64,000 bases of DNA, from the NCBI RefSeq assembly GCF_040954645.1, contig NC_092803.1, positions 125,749,461-125,813,460 of the forward strand, read 5' to 3'. A program made the translations under genes and the position numbers. Source of the DNA: Diabrotica undecimpunctata (lineage: Eukaryota; Arthropoda; Insecta; Coleoptera; Chrysomelidae). Under the pieces are notes generated by a model. The model made no database searches and was not told where the DNA came from. It saw nothing but the letters and a program-made list of their open reading frames with translations. Positions 45,488-57,579 of the stretch are shown one piece after another (the first letter of the stretch is position 1; every line of letters begins with the position of its first letter).

Positions 45488-46578
45488 TCATGTGCCTTGT
45501 CCGTTCCGAACGTTGGCAATCAACATGGCTGTTCTGACTTTGTTTACGGCAGATCTGAATAGTTCAGCAGATGACAATCCGAACCATTGCCGCAAGTTTT
45601 GGAGCCACGAGTGTCTTCTCTTCCCTGGACCCCTTCTGCTGTCTACCTTCCCTTGAACGATCAGCTGTAGTACTCTATATATATTATGTCTCATAACGTG
45701 ACCCAAGTATTCCAACTTTCTTTTCTTTATACTTATTCCTACCTCTCTCTCTTTACCTATCCGGCGTAGTACCTCTTCGTTGGTCAGGTGCTCAGTCCAG
45801 GATATACGTAATATACGTCGGTAAGCCCACATTTCGAAGGCCTCTACTTTTTTCATCAATGTTGCTGTCATTGTCCACGCCTCCATTCCATATAACAAAA
45901 CCGGGAATACATAACATTTCAGAAGTCCAATTTTGAGAGGTGGGTGAGGCTTTTAGAGGTGAAAATTTGCTTCATGCTAGTGAACGATGCTCTTGCCTTT
46001 TCTACTCTTATACGTATTTCCTTCGCTTGATCCCAATTTGAGTTAACTGTTGTTCCCAAGTAGATGTACGAATCCACGTGTTCAATTCTTTCATTGTCTA
46101 ATATCAGTTGCTGTGGTGGTTGTTGGGTTTTGCTTACTAACATCCATTTGGTTTTTGTGATATTTAGTCTGAGTCCGTATTGTGCACTTGTTTTTTGTAT
46201 CTTACTCATTAGGCAACTCAGTTCCTCCATGCTACTTGCTAGAATCACAGTGTCATCAGCATACCTTATGTTATTAATTATTTCTCCATTTATCTTTATG
46301 CCTTCTGTGCTTTCCACCAGCGCTGTCTTAAATACTTCTTCTGAGTATATATTAAAGAGAATAGGAGACAAGATACAGCCCTGTCGTACCCCTTTCTTGA
46401 TCTCAATTTTATTGGTCAATGTAGATCCTACTTTCACTTTAGCTGTTTGACCCCAATAGAGACTCGCTATTGTTCGAATGTCTCTGTAGTCGACTCCGAT
46501 CTTATGGAGAACTTTAATTATCTTTTCGTGCTTTACGTTATCGAATGCTTTTGCGTAGTCTATAAAGCATATGTACAT
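45488..46578 (-). pseudogene. LINE reverse transcriptase to C-terminus, one break
   Basis: The first segment (45919-46578) begins at MYICFIDYAKAFDNVKHEKI with the first palm Asp, then KKGVRQGCILSPILFNIYSE, IRYADDTVILASS (YADD, about 46251-46262), LNITKTKWMLVS, IYLGTTVNSNWDQAKEIRIR and VEKARASF. A frame break at about 45910 joins to 45488-45898: MLYGMEAWTMTATLMKKVEA, AFEMWAYRRILRISWTEHLT, KLEYLGHVMRH, GPGKRRHSWLQNLRQWFGLS and VRTAMLIANVRNGQGT, stop. The catalytic motifs are intact. The copy is 5'-truncated inside the RT and ends exactly where a plus-strand LINE begins. Confidence 0.9.
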
Positions 46579-48092
46579 AAGTTTGAAGGAGATCGGAGAG
46601 AGACGAACCCTGACATACCATTAGACCAAGCAGACAACAGAGAAAATACTTCACCAACAATAGCCGAGATTAGAGCAGCAGTAGACAAATTAAAGAACAA
46701 TAAAGCACCAGGATCGGATCAAATAGCATTGGAGTTACTGAAGGAAGGAGGAGACGTACTACAAAAAACAATACATGAATTGATAACAAAGAGATGGTCG
46801 AATAAACAGCTACCAGCGGAGTGGAACCATTACATAAAAAAGGAAATCAGTTAGAATTTGGAAACTACCGTGGAATCACGCTGCTGAATGCAGCATACAA
46901 AATAATGTCCAACGTCATTTATGAAAGACTTAGACCACACGCTGAAAAAATAGTTGGCAAATACCAAAGTGGCTTCTGTAGACAGAAGTCAACAATAGAC
47001 CAGATATTTGTTCTGCGACAGATCCTCGAAAAAATAAGTGAATATAACATCGACACACATCATCTCTTCATAGACTTTGAAAGCGCATATGACAATATAA
47101 ACCGAGAATTCTTAATAAAAGCAATGAAAGAATTTAATATACCAACACAACTAATAGAACTGATAAAAAAATCTCTAAAACTAGAAAGTACAATCCGGAT
47201 ACAAAATGAATTAACGGAAACAATAGATGTGAAAAAGGGACTACGCCAGGGAGACGCTCTATCATGCATCTTGTTTAACATCGTACTCGAGAAAATACTG
47301 AGGGACACAACAGTCAATACACGAGGAACAATTATTATTAAAAGCGTGCAAATACTAGCATTTGCAGATGATGTTGACATAATCGCAAGATCAAGAAGAG
47401 AAATTATTGAGGCATACAACCAAATAGAACGAGCTGCACAAAATAGTGGTCTTAAAATCAATCAGACCAAAACAAAATATTTGCAGATAAGTAAAAACGC
47501 AGAAATAAGACAGCCACAAAATATAACCATAGGAGAATACAACATAGAGGGGGTAAAAAACTTTATATACTTGGGATTCCTAGTCACGTCTGATAATAAC
47601 GTTACGGAGGAAGTGAAAAGGGGAATATTTATTGCAAATAAATGTTACCATGGCTTAATTAGGCAACTAAGATCAGATAACGTCGCAAGAAAAACAAAAT
47701 GCCAAATATATAAAACCCTAATAATACCGGTACTCACATACGGCTCAGAAACCTGGACACTCACTAAAAGAGAGGAAACGTTGTTAGCCACCTTCGAAAG
47801 AAAAATCTTGCGACACATATATAAGGGCACAAAAGAAAACGGAATATGGCGAAGAAGATACAACTCTGAACTATACAAAATATACCAGGATTCGGATATT
47901 ATAACATTTATTAAAATAGGACGGCTGAGAATACTGAGAAGCTGAGATAATTAGAACAAATAGAAAATGATACAACAACCTTAAAAATAAAAAACTGGAG
48001 AAAAAAAGAACGAAACAGATCAGAATGGAAAAGAATCCTGGAGCAGACCAAACCCCAAAAAGGGTTGTCGAGCCAGTGATGATGATGATGAT
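46579..48092 (+). pseudogene. LINE reverse transcriptase, nearly complete RT domain
   Basis: It opens with GDRRETNPDIPLDQADNREN and LKNNKAPGSDQIALELLKEG. A frameshift near 46835 joins the segments at PAEWNHY/PLHKKGNQLEFGNYRGITL. The RT then runs unbroken to 47945: ERLRPHAEKIVGKYQSGFCR, FIDFESAYDNINRE, DVKKGLRQGDALSCILFNIV, LAFADDVDIIARS (FADD, about 47359-47370), FIYLGFLVTSDNN, PVLTYGSETWTLTKREE. A last frameshift leads into LKIKNWRKKERNRSEWKRIL and ends with a GATGATGATGATGAT tail, the short simple-repeat 3' end typical of RTE-like LINEs. The endonuclease is missing. Confidence 0.9.
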
Positions 48093-48094
48093 AA

Positions 48095-49325
48095 AACGTT
48101 TTAACACTAGAGACACCATTTTATGAATTTGTTGTGCTAAAATGTAATCCTATTAAGACCGCTTGAACTGATTTTCATTGTATCTTTCTAAAAAAAGATA
48201 TAGCTTTAAGAGTATTTCGATGATTTTGTGAAACACTGTATTTTGCTGAAGATTATTATATTTTTAAACAAATGTAATAAACAATGAAGTTAGCATCTGA
48301 TGTACAAAACCAATTAGTTTTAATAGAACGTTGGCGAAAACCGCAACATTCATTGTTGATCTTGTGTTAAATACTGGATATTCGTGTAATTTTCGACGTA
48401 ATTCGAAATTCCAATAATTTCAGACGTTTTGAAGGACTTTGCGGCTACTGCGGATAACGCTAGCAGTGCAATTTGCAGGTTGGCCAGCGATGTCCCGATG
48501 ACGGGTCGTCATACTGTCTAACTGCACCCGACTGACCGACCGAACTACCACAACCCTTAATTAGAAGTGAGTGCAGCATCCCTGTTTGCAAACTTTATAA
48601 GTGCACCGGCCGCTACCAAACTGAGGTCGTAACAGTCTTATCTTAGGCCAAATCGTGAGCCATACTGAGTGTTTTGAAATTTAATAAGTTTGTTAGATAT
48701 CTGCAATTTCAGAATATAAGCTGTTTTATAGCAATTAGAACTTTTGATTGTTGTCAGCACGTATAGAACTTATGTAAACTGTATAAAGTACTTATTATTC
48801 TAATAACGGCATTAAAAGTCATTAAATATCATCTAAAATCACTATATTTATTCGATTTGACAAAAAAGCATTTGTAAAAAGTAAAACTTCTCGTAAAAAT
48901 TTTTAAAATATAAACATATACATAGTATGAGGATGAGGATGAGTGATACAGCGTGTATGGTTTATTGGCATACCAATAAAAAACCAAAAATATATTAATG
49001 CAGGAATGAGAAAACAAAAATCTAGATATATGAAGAAAATTTTGAAGAAAATATGAAAAAAAAATTAATAATAATTGCCATAGTAAAGTTTCGTAAAAGT
49101 ATTAGGTGCATCGCTGAACGAGCAACAAGTCTTTCTATTTCAGAAGATTTCTGAATTAGATGGTTATACCTAAACATTAATTAGTGAACATTTTTTGTGA
49201 TTAAGATCTATCTCCTGTAATAAAAAGTTCGCCAAAAAGCGGAATACCGAAAGCATTGAGTAAGCAGCTACAAATAAATTGGTTGAAACTTCAAAAAAAT
49301 ATATTTTCGATGAAAAAATTAATTT
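48095..49325. other. No gene recognised
   Basis: Mostly AT-rich. A GC-richer block at 48460-48650 (GACGGGTCGTCATACTG, GCACCGGCCGCTACC) stands out from its surroundings but contains no frame or motif that I can assign. Confidence 0.4.
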
Positions 49326-49329
49326 AAAT

Positions 49330-49412
49330 CCTTTGTAAAAGGTATATATTTAAAAACCCAAACGAGCTTTGTTAGACAAAACGTTTTCGGAATACATAAT
49401 TCCATCATCGGT
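49330..49412 (-). ncRNA. Single-arm relative of the 14704 foldback with hammerhead-like core
   Basis: AAATCCTTTGTAAAAGGTAT, AAAACCCAAACGAGCTTTGT and AAAACGTTTTCGGAATA match the left arm of the element at 14704. The core on the minus strand is CCGATGA, TGGAAT, TATGT, ATTCC, GAAA (49385-49411), then AACGTTTTGTC. Stem II is kept with a different loop, and a GUC triplet is present, but U4 of the core is C. It is probably inactive. Confidence 0.5.
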
Positions 49413-49799
49413 GTCTAGGAGTACATGAATGTAGCCACTAAATATATGGGTAAAAACCCGTTAACAAATAATTAGTTACATTTGTTCGACATTATATCAT
49501 ATAAATACTTAGTATGTTAAACTTACCGTTGGATTAGGTAACATGGCGACATATGACTCCACGTTGAAGTTGCTAGTCCTGAGACAGTGTGTCTACGAGG
49601 ACTTTATGGAAGCAACTAAGTTTGGACTGGAGTAAGAATATCGGTTTTAAATTTCCTTAAATCTCTCCTGATTGACTTCGAAACAGTTTTATAAGATAAA
49701 GTTTTATACTAAGATAAATATCTTCTTTGGTCCAGCAGCGTTTCAGTATATGTACTTATTTTACTATCTAATTTTCTTTTAGGACAGTTCACTCGGTGA

Positions 49800-50565
<766 letters not shown>

Positions 50566-50639
50566 GAGTTAATATCTACTGTTTAGCTTCAGAATAAGAT
50601 ATAGTATAATAATAAGATAATATGAATACGTTTGACAAA

Positions 50640-50641
<2 letters not shown>

Positions 50642-50728
<87 letters not shown>
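50642..50728. repeat. (TG)n microsatellite
   Basis: About 87 bp of GT dinucleotides, the only long GT tract in the window. Confidence 0.98.
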
Positions 50729-50729
<1 letters not shown>

Positions 50730-50864
50730 ATCGGCACTGGTTTTGACAACCAACTGGCCAGTCAATTTGTTTTGACTTCTCTCTTTACACAAGATATTGT
50801 TAGTAATTAAATTTAAAACTATTGTATTGACAGTTAAGACATGGAATGTTAGAAACTTAGTAGT

Positions 50865-51187
50865 TTACTCTGTTTTTGCTGTTTTATTTTTTGTATCTTT
50901 TTTTTTATTTTTTTTTATTTATTTTTTTATTTTTTATTATTTTTTTTACTTTTTTTTTATTACTACGCTAAGACATAAACCCGATTCGACACCTCGGAGG
51001 TTTAGATCTTCTTAGTAACATTTTTTTTATTTTGTTCTCCATTTTTTTTATTCTTTATTATTTTTTTTTTATTGTCAGAGCTTTAATTTTAAGCAATGAA
51101 TATGAGCATATAAAATCTTATATACATCTAGATTCTTTGACTCTAAAAGATGTGTTAGATTAGAAGGTAATTAAACATTAACTTGAA
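50865..51187 (-). repeat. 3' UTR and A-rich tail of an RNase H LINE
   Basis: On the minus strand the non-coding part after the stop at 51188 contains CGAATCGGGTTTATGTC and TTAGCGTAGTAAT, then a long run of A, TAA and AAAT units to 50865. This is the expected 3' end of an I/Jockey-type LINE inserted in this orientation. Confidence 0.6.
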
Positions 51188-52117
51188 CTAGCTTGGTAAA
51201 AAAATTGTAATAATGCCAATAAAATGTAAAGGACATTCTAACAGCATATGTTGTAGATCAGCTAGCTTCCCACATATACATTCATTATTATTTGCCAGTC
51301 CTATTTTTCTTTTGTATACTGGAGTCATACAATGATTGCTTCTTATTCTACAAATAGTTTTGATGAAGCCTCTGTTGAAAACTTGTTTAAACCGTGTCTT
51401 GACGGAAATTGTGGGTTGGATTCTTTTATAAAATTTGCCTTTGTCTAAATTGTTGTAGTGTCCCTGCCATTTTGTGCTTTTAAGAGACCTGATTACAGAT
51501 ATTAAATCACCCATAGGAAGTTGATAGGTTTGCAGAGTGAATTCTTTCATTGTTGCTTTTTTAGCCAGATCATCTACTATATCGTTATTTTTTATACCAA
51601 TATGTGCTTTTATCCAGCATAATATGATATTTTTGCCCGATTTCAAAGCTTCACTATTCAGTGCTAGGATGTCACTGATGATATAATTTTCTTCAAAATT
51701 ATGTAAATTATATTTTAGTTTATGTACAATGCTTTGGCAGTCTGTAAATATAACATAGTTTAGTTCTTTTTGATTCATACATATTTTGTAGGCTTCTTTG
51801 AATGCTACGAGTTCAGCTGTAAAAGTTGTCATTTTGTCGGGTAATCTGTTGTTTATACTTTTTTGGGGGTAGAATATAGCATATCCAACTTTGCTGTCCA
51901 TTTTTGAACCATCTGTATATAATTTTTGATAACTTCTCCAATGATGTTGTACATACGTAAGGTGATCTATTTTAGTAAGAAAATCTGTGGCAAGAATATT
52001 ACTTAAATGACAGTTAAATGGAGATAAATAATCTTCATAGTTTAATTTTCGAGATGAGGTTTGTTCCATTTGGTGTATGTCGTCAATGTAACTAGAAACG
52101 TTGAGAAAACTTTCCAC
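51188..52117 (-). CDS. RNase H domain and Cys/His tail of a LINE ORF2, uninterrupted 309 codons
   Basis: An open frame of 309 codons. The RNase H1 fold is readable with all acidic residues: YTDGSKMDSKVGYAIF (about residue 68), MTTFTAELVAFKEAY (Glu), NYVIFTDCQSIVHKL (Asp) and WIKAHIGIKNNDIVDDLAKK (His and last Asp). A Cys/His cluster near the C-terminus (CRIRSNHCMTP, then CICGKLADLQHMLLECP) is typical of ORF2 in I/Jockey/R1-like LINEs. There is no RT upstream, so it is a 5'-truncated LINE copy and not an independent gene. It shows fewer lesions than most neighbours, which suggests younger age. The true start lies in the lost part. Confidence 0.85.
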   Translation of the reverse strand: MESFLNVSSYIDDIHQMEQTSSRKLNYEDYLSPFNCHLSNILATDFLTKIDHLTYVQHHWRSYQKLYTDGSKMDSKVGYAIFYPQKSINNRLPDKMTTFTAELVAFKEAYKICMNQKELNYVIFTDCQSIVHKLKYNLHNFEENYIISDILALNSEALKSGKNIILCWIKAHIGIKNNDIVDDLAKKATMKEFTLQTYQLPMGDLISVIRSLKSTKWQGHYNNLDKGKFYKRIQPTISVKTRFKQVFNRGFIKTICRIRSNHCMTPVYKRKIGLANNNECICGKLADLQHMLLECPLHFIGIITIFLPS

Positions 52118-52129
52118 AACTAAAAGCTG

Positions 52130-53415
52130 CTTCGTTTTTTCCCAGTAATGATTAGTTAGGTATGTAGTGGTTAGTTACAATTTAGGCAGTTAGGTACAAT
52201 TTTATTCAACAACAGTTTATTGTTAACTGCCACTTTACCTATAAATTTCTCACTTAAGAATTCTCTGCGTAATGAAAGTGGAGGTTCATTAAGCTCACAT
52301 TCCATGACCAATATGGGAGAGTACTACGAAGATAACCATTTGACAAAATTCTGGACACTTAAAAAGCTGGTATTCTTCACAATATCCACAGTTAGTATTT
52401 AAATTAGTACTATATTGTATTATTATTTGTTTTTATTATTATTAATTTAAAAAATCTTTTTTTAAATAAATATTATTAAATTATACGATTTATTTAATAG
52501 TTCTTTGTCCTGATTCTGTTTTTTTAAATAAACTTAATTGTTGTAAGAGAGCAAGAAAAAAAATTGCATAATTTCCAATACCCCCTACACCGAACATATA
52601 TTTGCCTAAGTGCTCTAGTAAGAAAAGTAGGTAGACCGCGACGGGTTAAATCTTTAGAAATTTTCAATCTTGACTTCTTTTCCAACCGTCCGCCGCCATA
52701 GTCTCGCTGAAGTGCGGTCAGTTTCCGCAACACTGACAAAAACCTACTTTATATGTATTTGATAAAAGGATTATAAGGGATTTAAGTTTTTTTGGAGGAT
52801 CTGTAACTCGAAACACGGCTAAACTTTAGCGTATTATGTTCGTTTTGCGGGTCAGAAAGTTTTTGCGTTCCACTGCGTTGCCTCGAAACGGTTTTTTGTT
52901 AAGAAGGATTTTAGTCTTTGAGGATTTCAAAAAGAAACATGTCATTTGTTTGATGCAGGGAAATATTTCCAGCTCCGAATAATCGCATTTATGGTTATTA
53001 AAGGGTCACTCAAGGAAAAAAGTAATCTCTTTTTTCGGATACTTTTTACATGTAGGATGAGAAATAAGTAGGAAAAAACTAAGAACCGATAAATTGATAA
53101 AGGCTCAAATGTAGCATTTATTTTTCATAAGATATATTTTATGTGGATCGCTTCCAAAAAACAAGACTGATATACAAGCAAAACAGTAGCCGTTTTTACC
53201 AAAAGAAAATAAATCGGATAAACACTATAATATGTAAAACTATTATTATTTTGAAGTGCTTTTTTCCATACTGGGTTTAATTTTATCAACACTATGCGTT
53301 TTTTTTACAACTTGTCTATATGTCTCAATTTCTCATATATTATTTTCATCTTTCTTATGAGTTTTGAGCTTTACATACACTTTTTTTGTTTATGGTTTAG
53401 CTAACCACTAAACTT
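52130..53415. other. No gene recognised
   Basis: TTAGTTAGGTA / GGTTAGTTACAA / GGCAGTTAGGTACAA is a loose short repeat at 52150-52200. A minus-strand frame of 71 codons at 52524-52739 (RKLTALQRDYGGGRLEKKSR) is unassigned. Otherwise AT-rich. Confidence 0.35.
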
Positions 53416-53420
53416 TTTAA

Positions 53421-54255
53421 CCCTTGAGTAACCGGGTACATGCAAATTACATGAACAGTAGGGTGGGGTCTGTAAGGCCCAGTTTTTATTTTACACAATA
53501 CATTAGAAAATGCATAATCTTATTTTTAATTTCATTTTTAATACATCTTGTTTAAGAAAATGCAAAAAAAAAGTGTACTTATCTATTTAATAAACAAAAT
53601 TCTAATCCTTATTATAATTTTCATTGCCGTCTACGCAAATCTGTTTAACATGCTTTAAGCATAGCCATTTTTGGTATTTGACACAAAAATATCATGTTTT
53701 ACGATTTGGACAATAGGCGCAACGACCTCGTGTATTTGGACGAGGATGCGCTGGATCTGCATGTACTCCGCTTAATTTTTGGGCGAGATTTCTGATATTC
53801 TTTTGTAAATAAAGGTCTCTTGCTCTGATTAGCCTGTTCTCTCTTGTCAAGGCTAAGCCAATGGATTTCAGAAACAATCTTCGTTCCGAAATTAACACCC
53901 GATTTTGTAATGTTAAAAAAAGTAATAATATTTGACTTACAGGCATCTCCAGAATCTTCATCAATCGAATCATCATAGTGAAAAGATGATAACTGCGTCA
54001 CGACTTTTTTTTCTTCGGGATATATGACATCAAAGTAATCGATTTAGAAAATGCAAACATTGACGAGTACTGTGGTCTGCTGGGATCAAAAAGGTTCTTT
54101 GAAATCTCCCTTTTATTGTTTCAAATTGTTCCAACAATTGTGATTTTGTGCTGCTCCAGCATGCGTTTTACAATTTCGTAACTTTTAAATCACTTATCTA
54201 TGGTTATATTTCTAGACGATCCAAACACAGGCTCACATCGAAGATCCTTTACACT
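53421..54255 (-). pseudogene. piggyBac-like transposase, C-terminal part, with terminal TTAA
   Basis: On the minus strand from about 54240: EPVFGSSRNITIDK, stop, then HKITIVGTI, NLFDPSRPQYSSMFAFSKSI, TLMSYIPKKKK, LSSFHYDDSIDEDSGD and NIITFFNITKSGV. The order matches piggyBac transposases (TIDK.F.S......L......T.VGT.RKNK..IP ... SYVPKKNK.V..LSS.H). The end shows GRCAYCPNRKT, stop, YFCVKYQKWLCLKHVKQICV, the Cys-rich piggyBac C-terminus. TTAA at 53417-53420 followed by CCCTTGAGTAACCGGG is a plausible element tip. The 5' half is cut off by the LINE at 54265. Confidence 0.75.
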
Positions 54256-54264
54256 AAATCGGTG

Positions 54265-55058
54265 GTTTTATTCTTCTTAGGATGCCTGTCCGTTTCGAAC
54301 GTTGGCGATCATTCTGGCTATATTGACTTTATTGGTTGCTATACGGAATAGCTGTGTTGAGGTCTTTCTATACTATGTTCTCAGGTTAGCAAGCCAGGAT
54401 ATTCTTCTTCGTCCTGGGATCCTTTTTCCTTCAAGTTTACCTTGCAAAGTGCATTGTGTAGCTCGTATCTGCCTTGATTTCTCATTAAATGTCCCAAGTA
54501 CTGCAGCTTACGGCTCTTCACGATGTTGACCAAATCCGCAGCTATGTTCATCCTTTGCACTACTTCTTCATTGGTGACTTTGTCTGTCAATGGTATCTTC
54601 AGGAACCTTCTGTATAACCATAGCTCAAAAGCCTGAAGTTTTGATAGAGTTTCCGCCTTCAATGTTCACGTTTCTCTTCCGTACAGAAGCACTAAGTACA
54701 CATAACATTCAAGGAGCCTTGTTTTTGTTGCTAGGGTGAGGCCATGACTCTTGAACACAGAGCTCATAGTCAAGAATGCACTTTTTGCCTTTCCGATGCG
54801 ACAATTAATCTCTTGGGTGTTGTCACACGACTCATTGACTATAGTTCCTAAGTAGTTGTACTGTGAGACACGTTCAATTCTCATTTGGTTCACATACAGA
54901 TTTGATTTAATTATGTTTTCCTTGCTGATGATCATTAGCTTGGTTTTGCTGGTGTTTATATTCAGTCTATATGTTCCACTTGTTTGCTCTATTTTGTTCA
55001 TTAAGTTTTGTAGCCCTTCTATGAAATTGAAAAACACGGATGTAATGATACTCAAAAT
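54265..55058 (-). pseudogene. LINE C-terminal half
   Basis: From the right: LMNKIEQTSGTYRLNINTSK, TKLMIISKENI, IERVSQYNYLGTIVNESCDN, TQEINCRIGKAKSAFLTMSS, RLLECYVYLVLLYGRET. After a short frame change come FELWLYRRFLKIPLTDKVTN, KLQYLGHLMRNQGRYELHNA, then GRRRISWLANLR, stop, and NIARMIANVRNGQAS. The RT core is absent. It lies between the piggyBac and DDE-transposase remnants in the same orientation. Confidence 0.85.
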
Positions 55059-55073
55059 ATAGGTCTTCGGCTA

Positions 55074-56053
55074 TTACAAATTCTTGAATTTCATCCTTCC
55101 TACTCTGTTTGTTTGGAATTTTTTTATGCATCTGGAGTGATATGATGCATTATTCATAACAATCATGCTATTTTCTTTTAAATTTGGGAGTAATGTATTC
55201 TCAAACCACGATTCCAAAAGCGTCCCTTCGATGTCTTGGTGGTAGTCTAGAGTACTTTTGGAACTTAGCAATAGCGCATCGTTCACCCATTCATGTTGTC
55301 CTCTGCAATGTAGTATGCCAATTCACTTACATCTATTTGTCATTTTCTTGCACTGTTTGTCCAGGCTTTATCTATCGTTTCGTGAGAATCAAACCAAATC
55401 TCGTCCAGATAATAAATTTCTCGATACTCATTGCGGTATTGTGAAATTTTTTCGATATATTCATTCCTCCATTTTATTAGGCAGCTAGTTTCCATTATGG
55501 TTTGTCCCTTATTGACAGTTTTATATTTAAAACCATTTTTGGTCACAAATCTTACCAAAGTCTTTGTAGAACAATCATCAACAATATGTTTTTCTTTTAA
55601 TTTTAGCATGATATTGTTTAGGTTAGGCATAACTTTAGCTGCATACATATTATATATTGTCTCACTAATAGGTTCCAAGAGGTGAGGTTGAATTTTTTTA
55701 GAGCTTTCCAAATTCTTTCTTGTTGTTCTACTTTTCGAACCTGTCTCTATTAAACGGTACACTATTGCACAAGAAATTTTTGTTAAAACCTCCGTTTGCT
55801 TAATAGCATCATATTTGATCATTTTTTTAGAAAGTCCATCAAATACATCTAACACCATATTTTGCTCAGCTACACACAAATTCTTCCTTTGCTGAGTACT
55901 TGACCCCGCACTTTCATCTTCATCTTCTAAATTATCCGTCGGTTCATTTTTGTCAGGTAAAGGTACATCACTTTCCCATGGCCGCCACATATTTTTTTCC
56001 TTGATAAATACTAAATATATCACAACACTTTTTTTAGAGGTCGTTTTTACCAA
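55074..56053 (-). pseudogene. DDE_3-type transposase relic (IS630/Tc1-related), catalytic D lost
   Basis: The frame from 56053 reads MWRPWESDVPLPDKNEPTD and an acidic segment, then SKKMIKYDAIKQTEVLTKIS, TRKNLESSKKIQPHLLEPIS and TLVRFVTKNGFKYKTVNKGQ (DNA-binding part). IYYLDEIWFDSHETIDKAW follows, with the first catalytic Asp. After a small frame break (about 55340) come EWVNDALLLSSKSTLDYHQD, LLESWFENTLLPNLKENSMI and VMNNASYHSR. The second catalytic position is Asn where the family has Asp (MDNASYHSR). The last catalytic region is missing: the frame ends after FQTNRVGRMKF. The family is common in beetles and aphids and often annotated only as DDE endonuclease. Confidence 0.75.
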
Positions 56054-56059
56054 CTATTT

Positions 56060-57255
56060 AACTACAGTTCTCCAAACATGTTTTTTTTATTTAATGCGTG
56101 TTATATAGTTGATATCTCTAAATATCCTAGTAAAAACCTAATACAAGATTAATACAAAAAAAGTGTTATATAAAAGTGTTATTCGTGAAAAAATAAAACA
56201 TATACAATACACAACAACAATACCTTCCAACAGAACAAAGAAAAAACTCGTTCGACGTGGTATTGTACCTCCAGTAAAAAATTCTTTAGCGATCGGATCA
56301 CGTCATGTCACGAAAATGAACATCGTATCAGGAAAATCACCGTGTTTTATGTCGCGGGACTGCCCACAAAAAGAAAATAAAATAAAACAGCGGAAAAGCG
56401 TTACAGCAGATATCCAGATTGGAAAGGGTAATTCTAATAATTACTTAGCCACGGAGACCATATACATTGGCTTCAATTTAAATAAAAGAACTGGAATGGC
56501 TAGTTCAAATGGTGGTGTATATGAAATTTAATTTTAATTAAAGAGAAACGGATGCTTTGGTCGGTATTAAATTTAATGATTTTAATTTTTAAATCCTGTT
56601 TTTATTTTTATTCTTCTTATATTAGGATAATAGCTAGGGTTATGTTGGAATTCTAATTGAGTCGTAATATTTTTTCAATATGTACAGTGCTTCACAAAAT
56701 TAACGCAAAACTTTTTTTTCAGAAGTTGTAGTTATTTCTTGAGAAGGATGCTAGGAAAATATTTTTTGTCGTAGATACTGCAGCCAATTGGCTTTTTTAA
56801 CATTGTATATGCTGTAATTCATATTGTTGAGTAACTGACTTGTTAGTAAATAAAGATGGTTTCATTAAAAGAATAACTTTAATAATTTAAACTACTACTA
56901 AAATATTTTAAATTATTGCTAATTACGCCTAATAAATCCGAATAACCGAAACTCAATTCAAAACTATCTCGCAAATATTAAAATCTATAAAAATGTGTAT
57001 CCATAGAATAATCACAACAGTTTATCTTCAACTTAGTCACAGTTGCCGTTCTCCAACTACATGGCAGATACACTTCTAACATGGCTCCCCTTTACTTCTT
57101 ATTCTTCATTTTTTCTTTGGTATTTTCTAAACAGTAGCACCAAATAAAAGGTGTAACTGTTTAGAAAATTTTAGACCACTTTAATGTTTCTCCGAGCTTA
57201 TTCACAATTGTTCTGGAGATATTCTAGAGAGATAAAGTAGATTTGAGATAAGGCG
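56060..57255. other. Unassigned, with one Tc1-like tip
   Basis: A plus-strand frame of 122 codons at 56163-56531 (KKLVRRGIVPPVKNSLAIGS) has no family I know. ACAGTGCTTCACAAAATTAA CGC at 56686 looks like the tip of a Tc1/mariner element, but I find no inverted partner. Confidence 0.35.
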
Positions 57256-57263
57256 GTAAATTT

Positions 57264-57575
57264 TTGAACCAACTCAGAGTTCTAACAAAACAAAAACATT
57301 CTCAACGTGTTAACCTGTTGATCGATAACCAGATAATAAATTATCCAGAAGAAAAAGCCGACGATTCAGAAATTTGCTTCAAAACAATTTCCAAACAACT
57401 CAAACTCTCACACTGTAATCACTTATTTAAACTTAACACAGATTATATCGTTCGAAATACCCTCTTATGGACCAATCCACCAAACGATGGGCCCATCATG
57501 GATCCTATACACGACAGGGAAATGAAGAGTTATCACGATCCAGGTAGAAATAATTCTCCTAGATCTGTTATTTAA
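57264..57575 (+). pseudogene. Possible LINE linker fragment
   Basis: QRVNLLIDNQIINYPEEKAD followed by FKTISKQLKLSH loosely resembles the Jockey-type LINE linker between endonuclease and RT (..P.I..N.I..P.EKA..F...F). No catalytic motif is attached, so the call is weak. Confidence 0.25.
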
Positions 57576-57579
57576 GCCA

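Noticed and set aside
50589..50810. Frames rich in VCVCVC or HTHTHT
   Set aside because: They are translations of the (TG)n tract on both strands.
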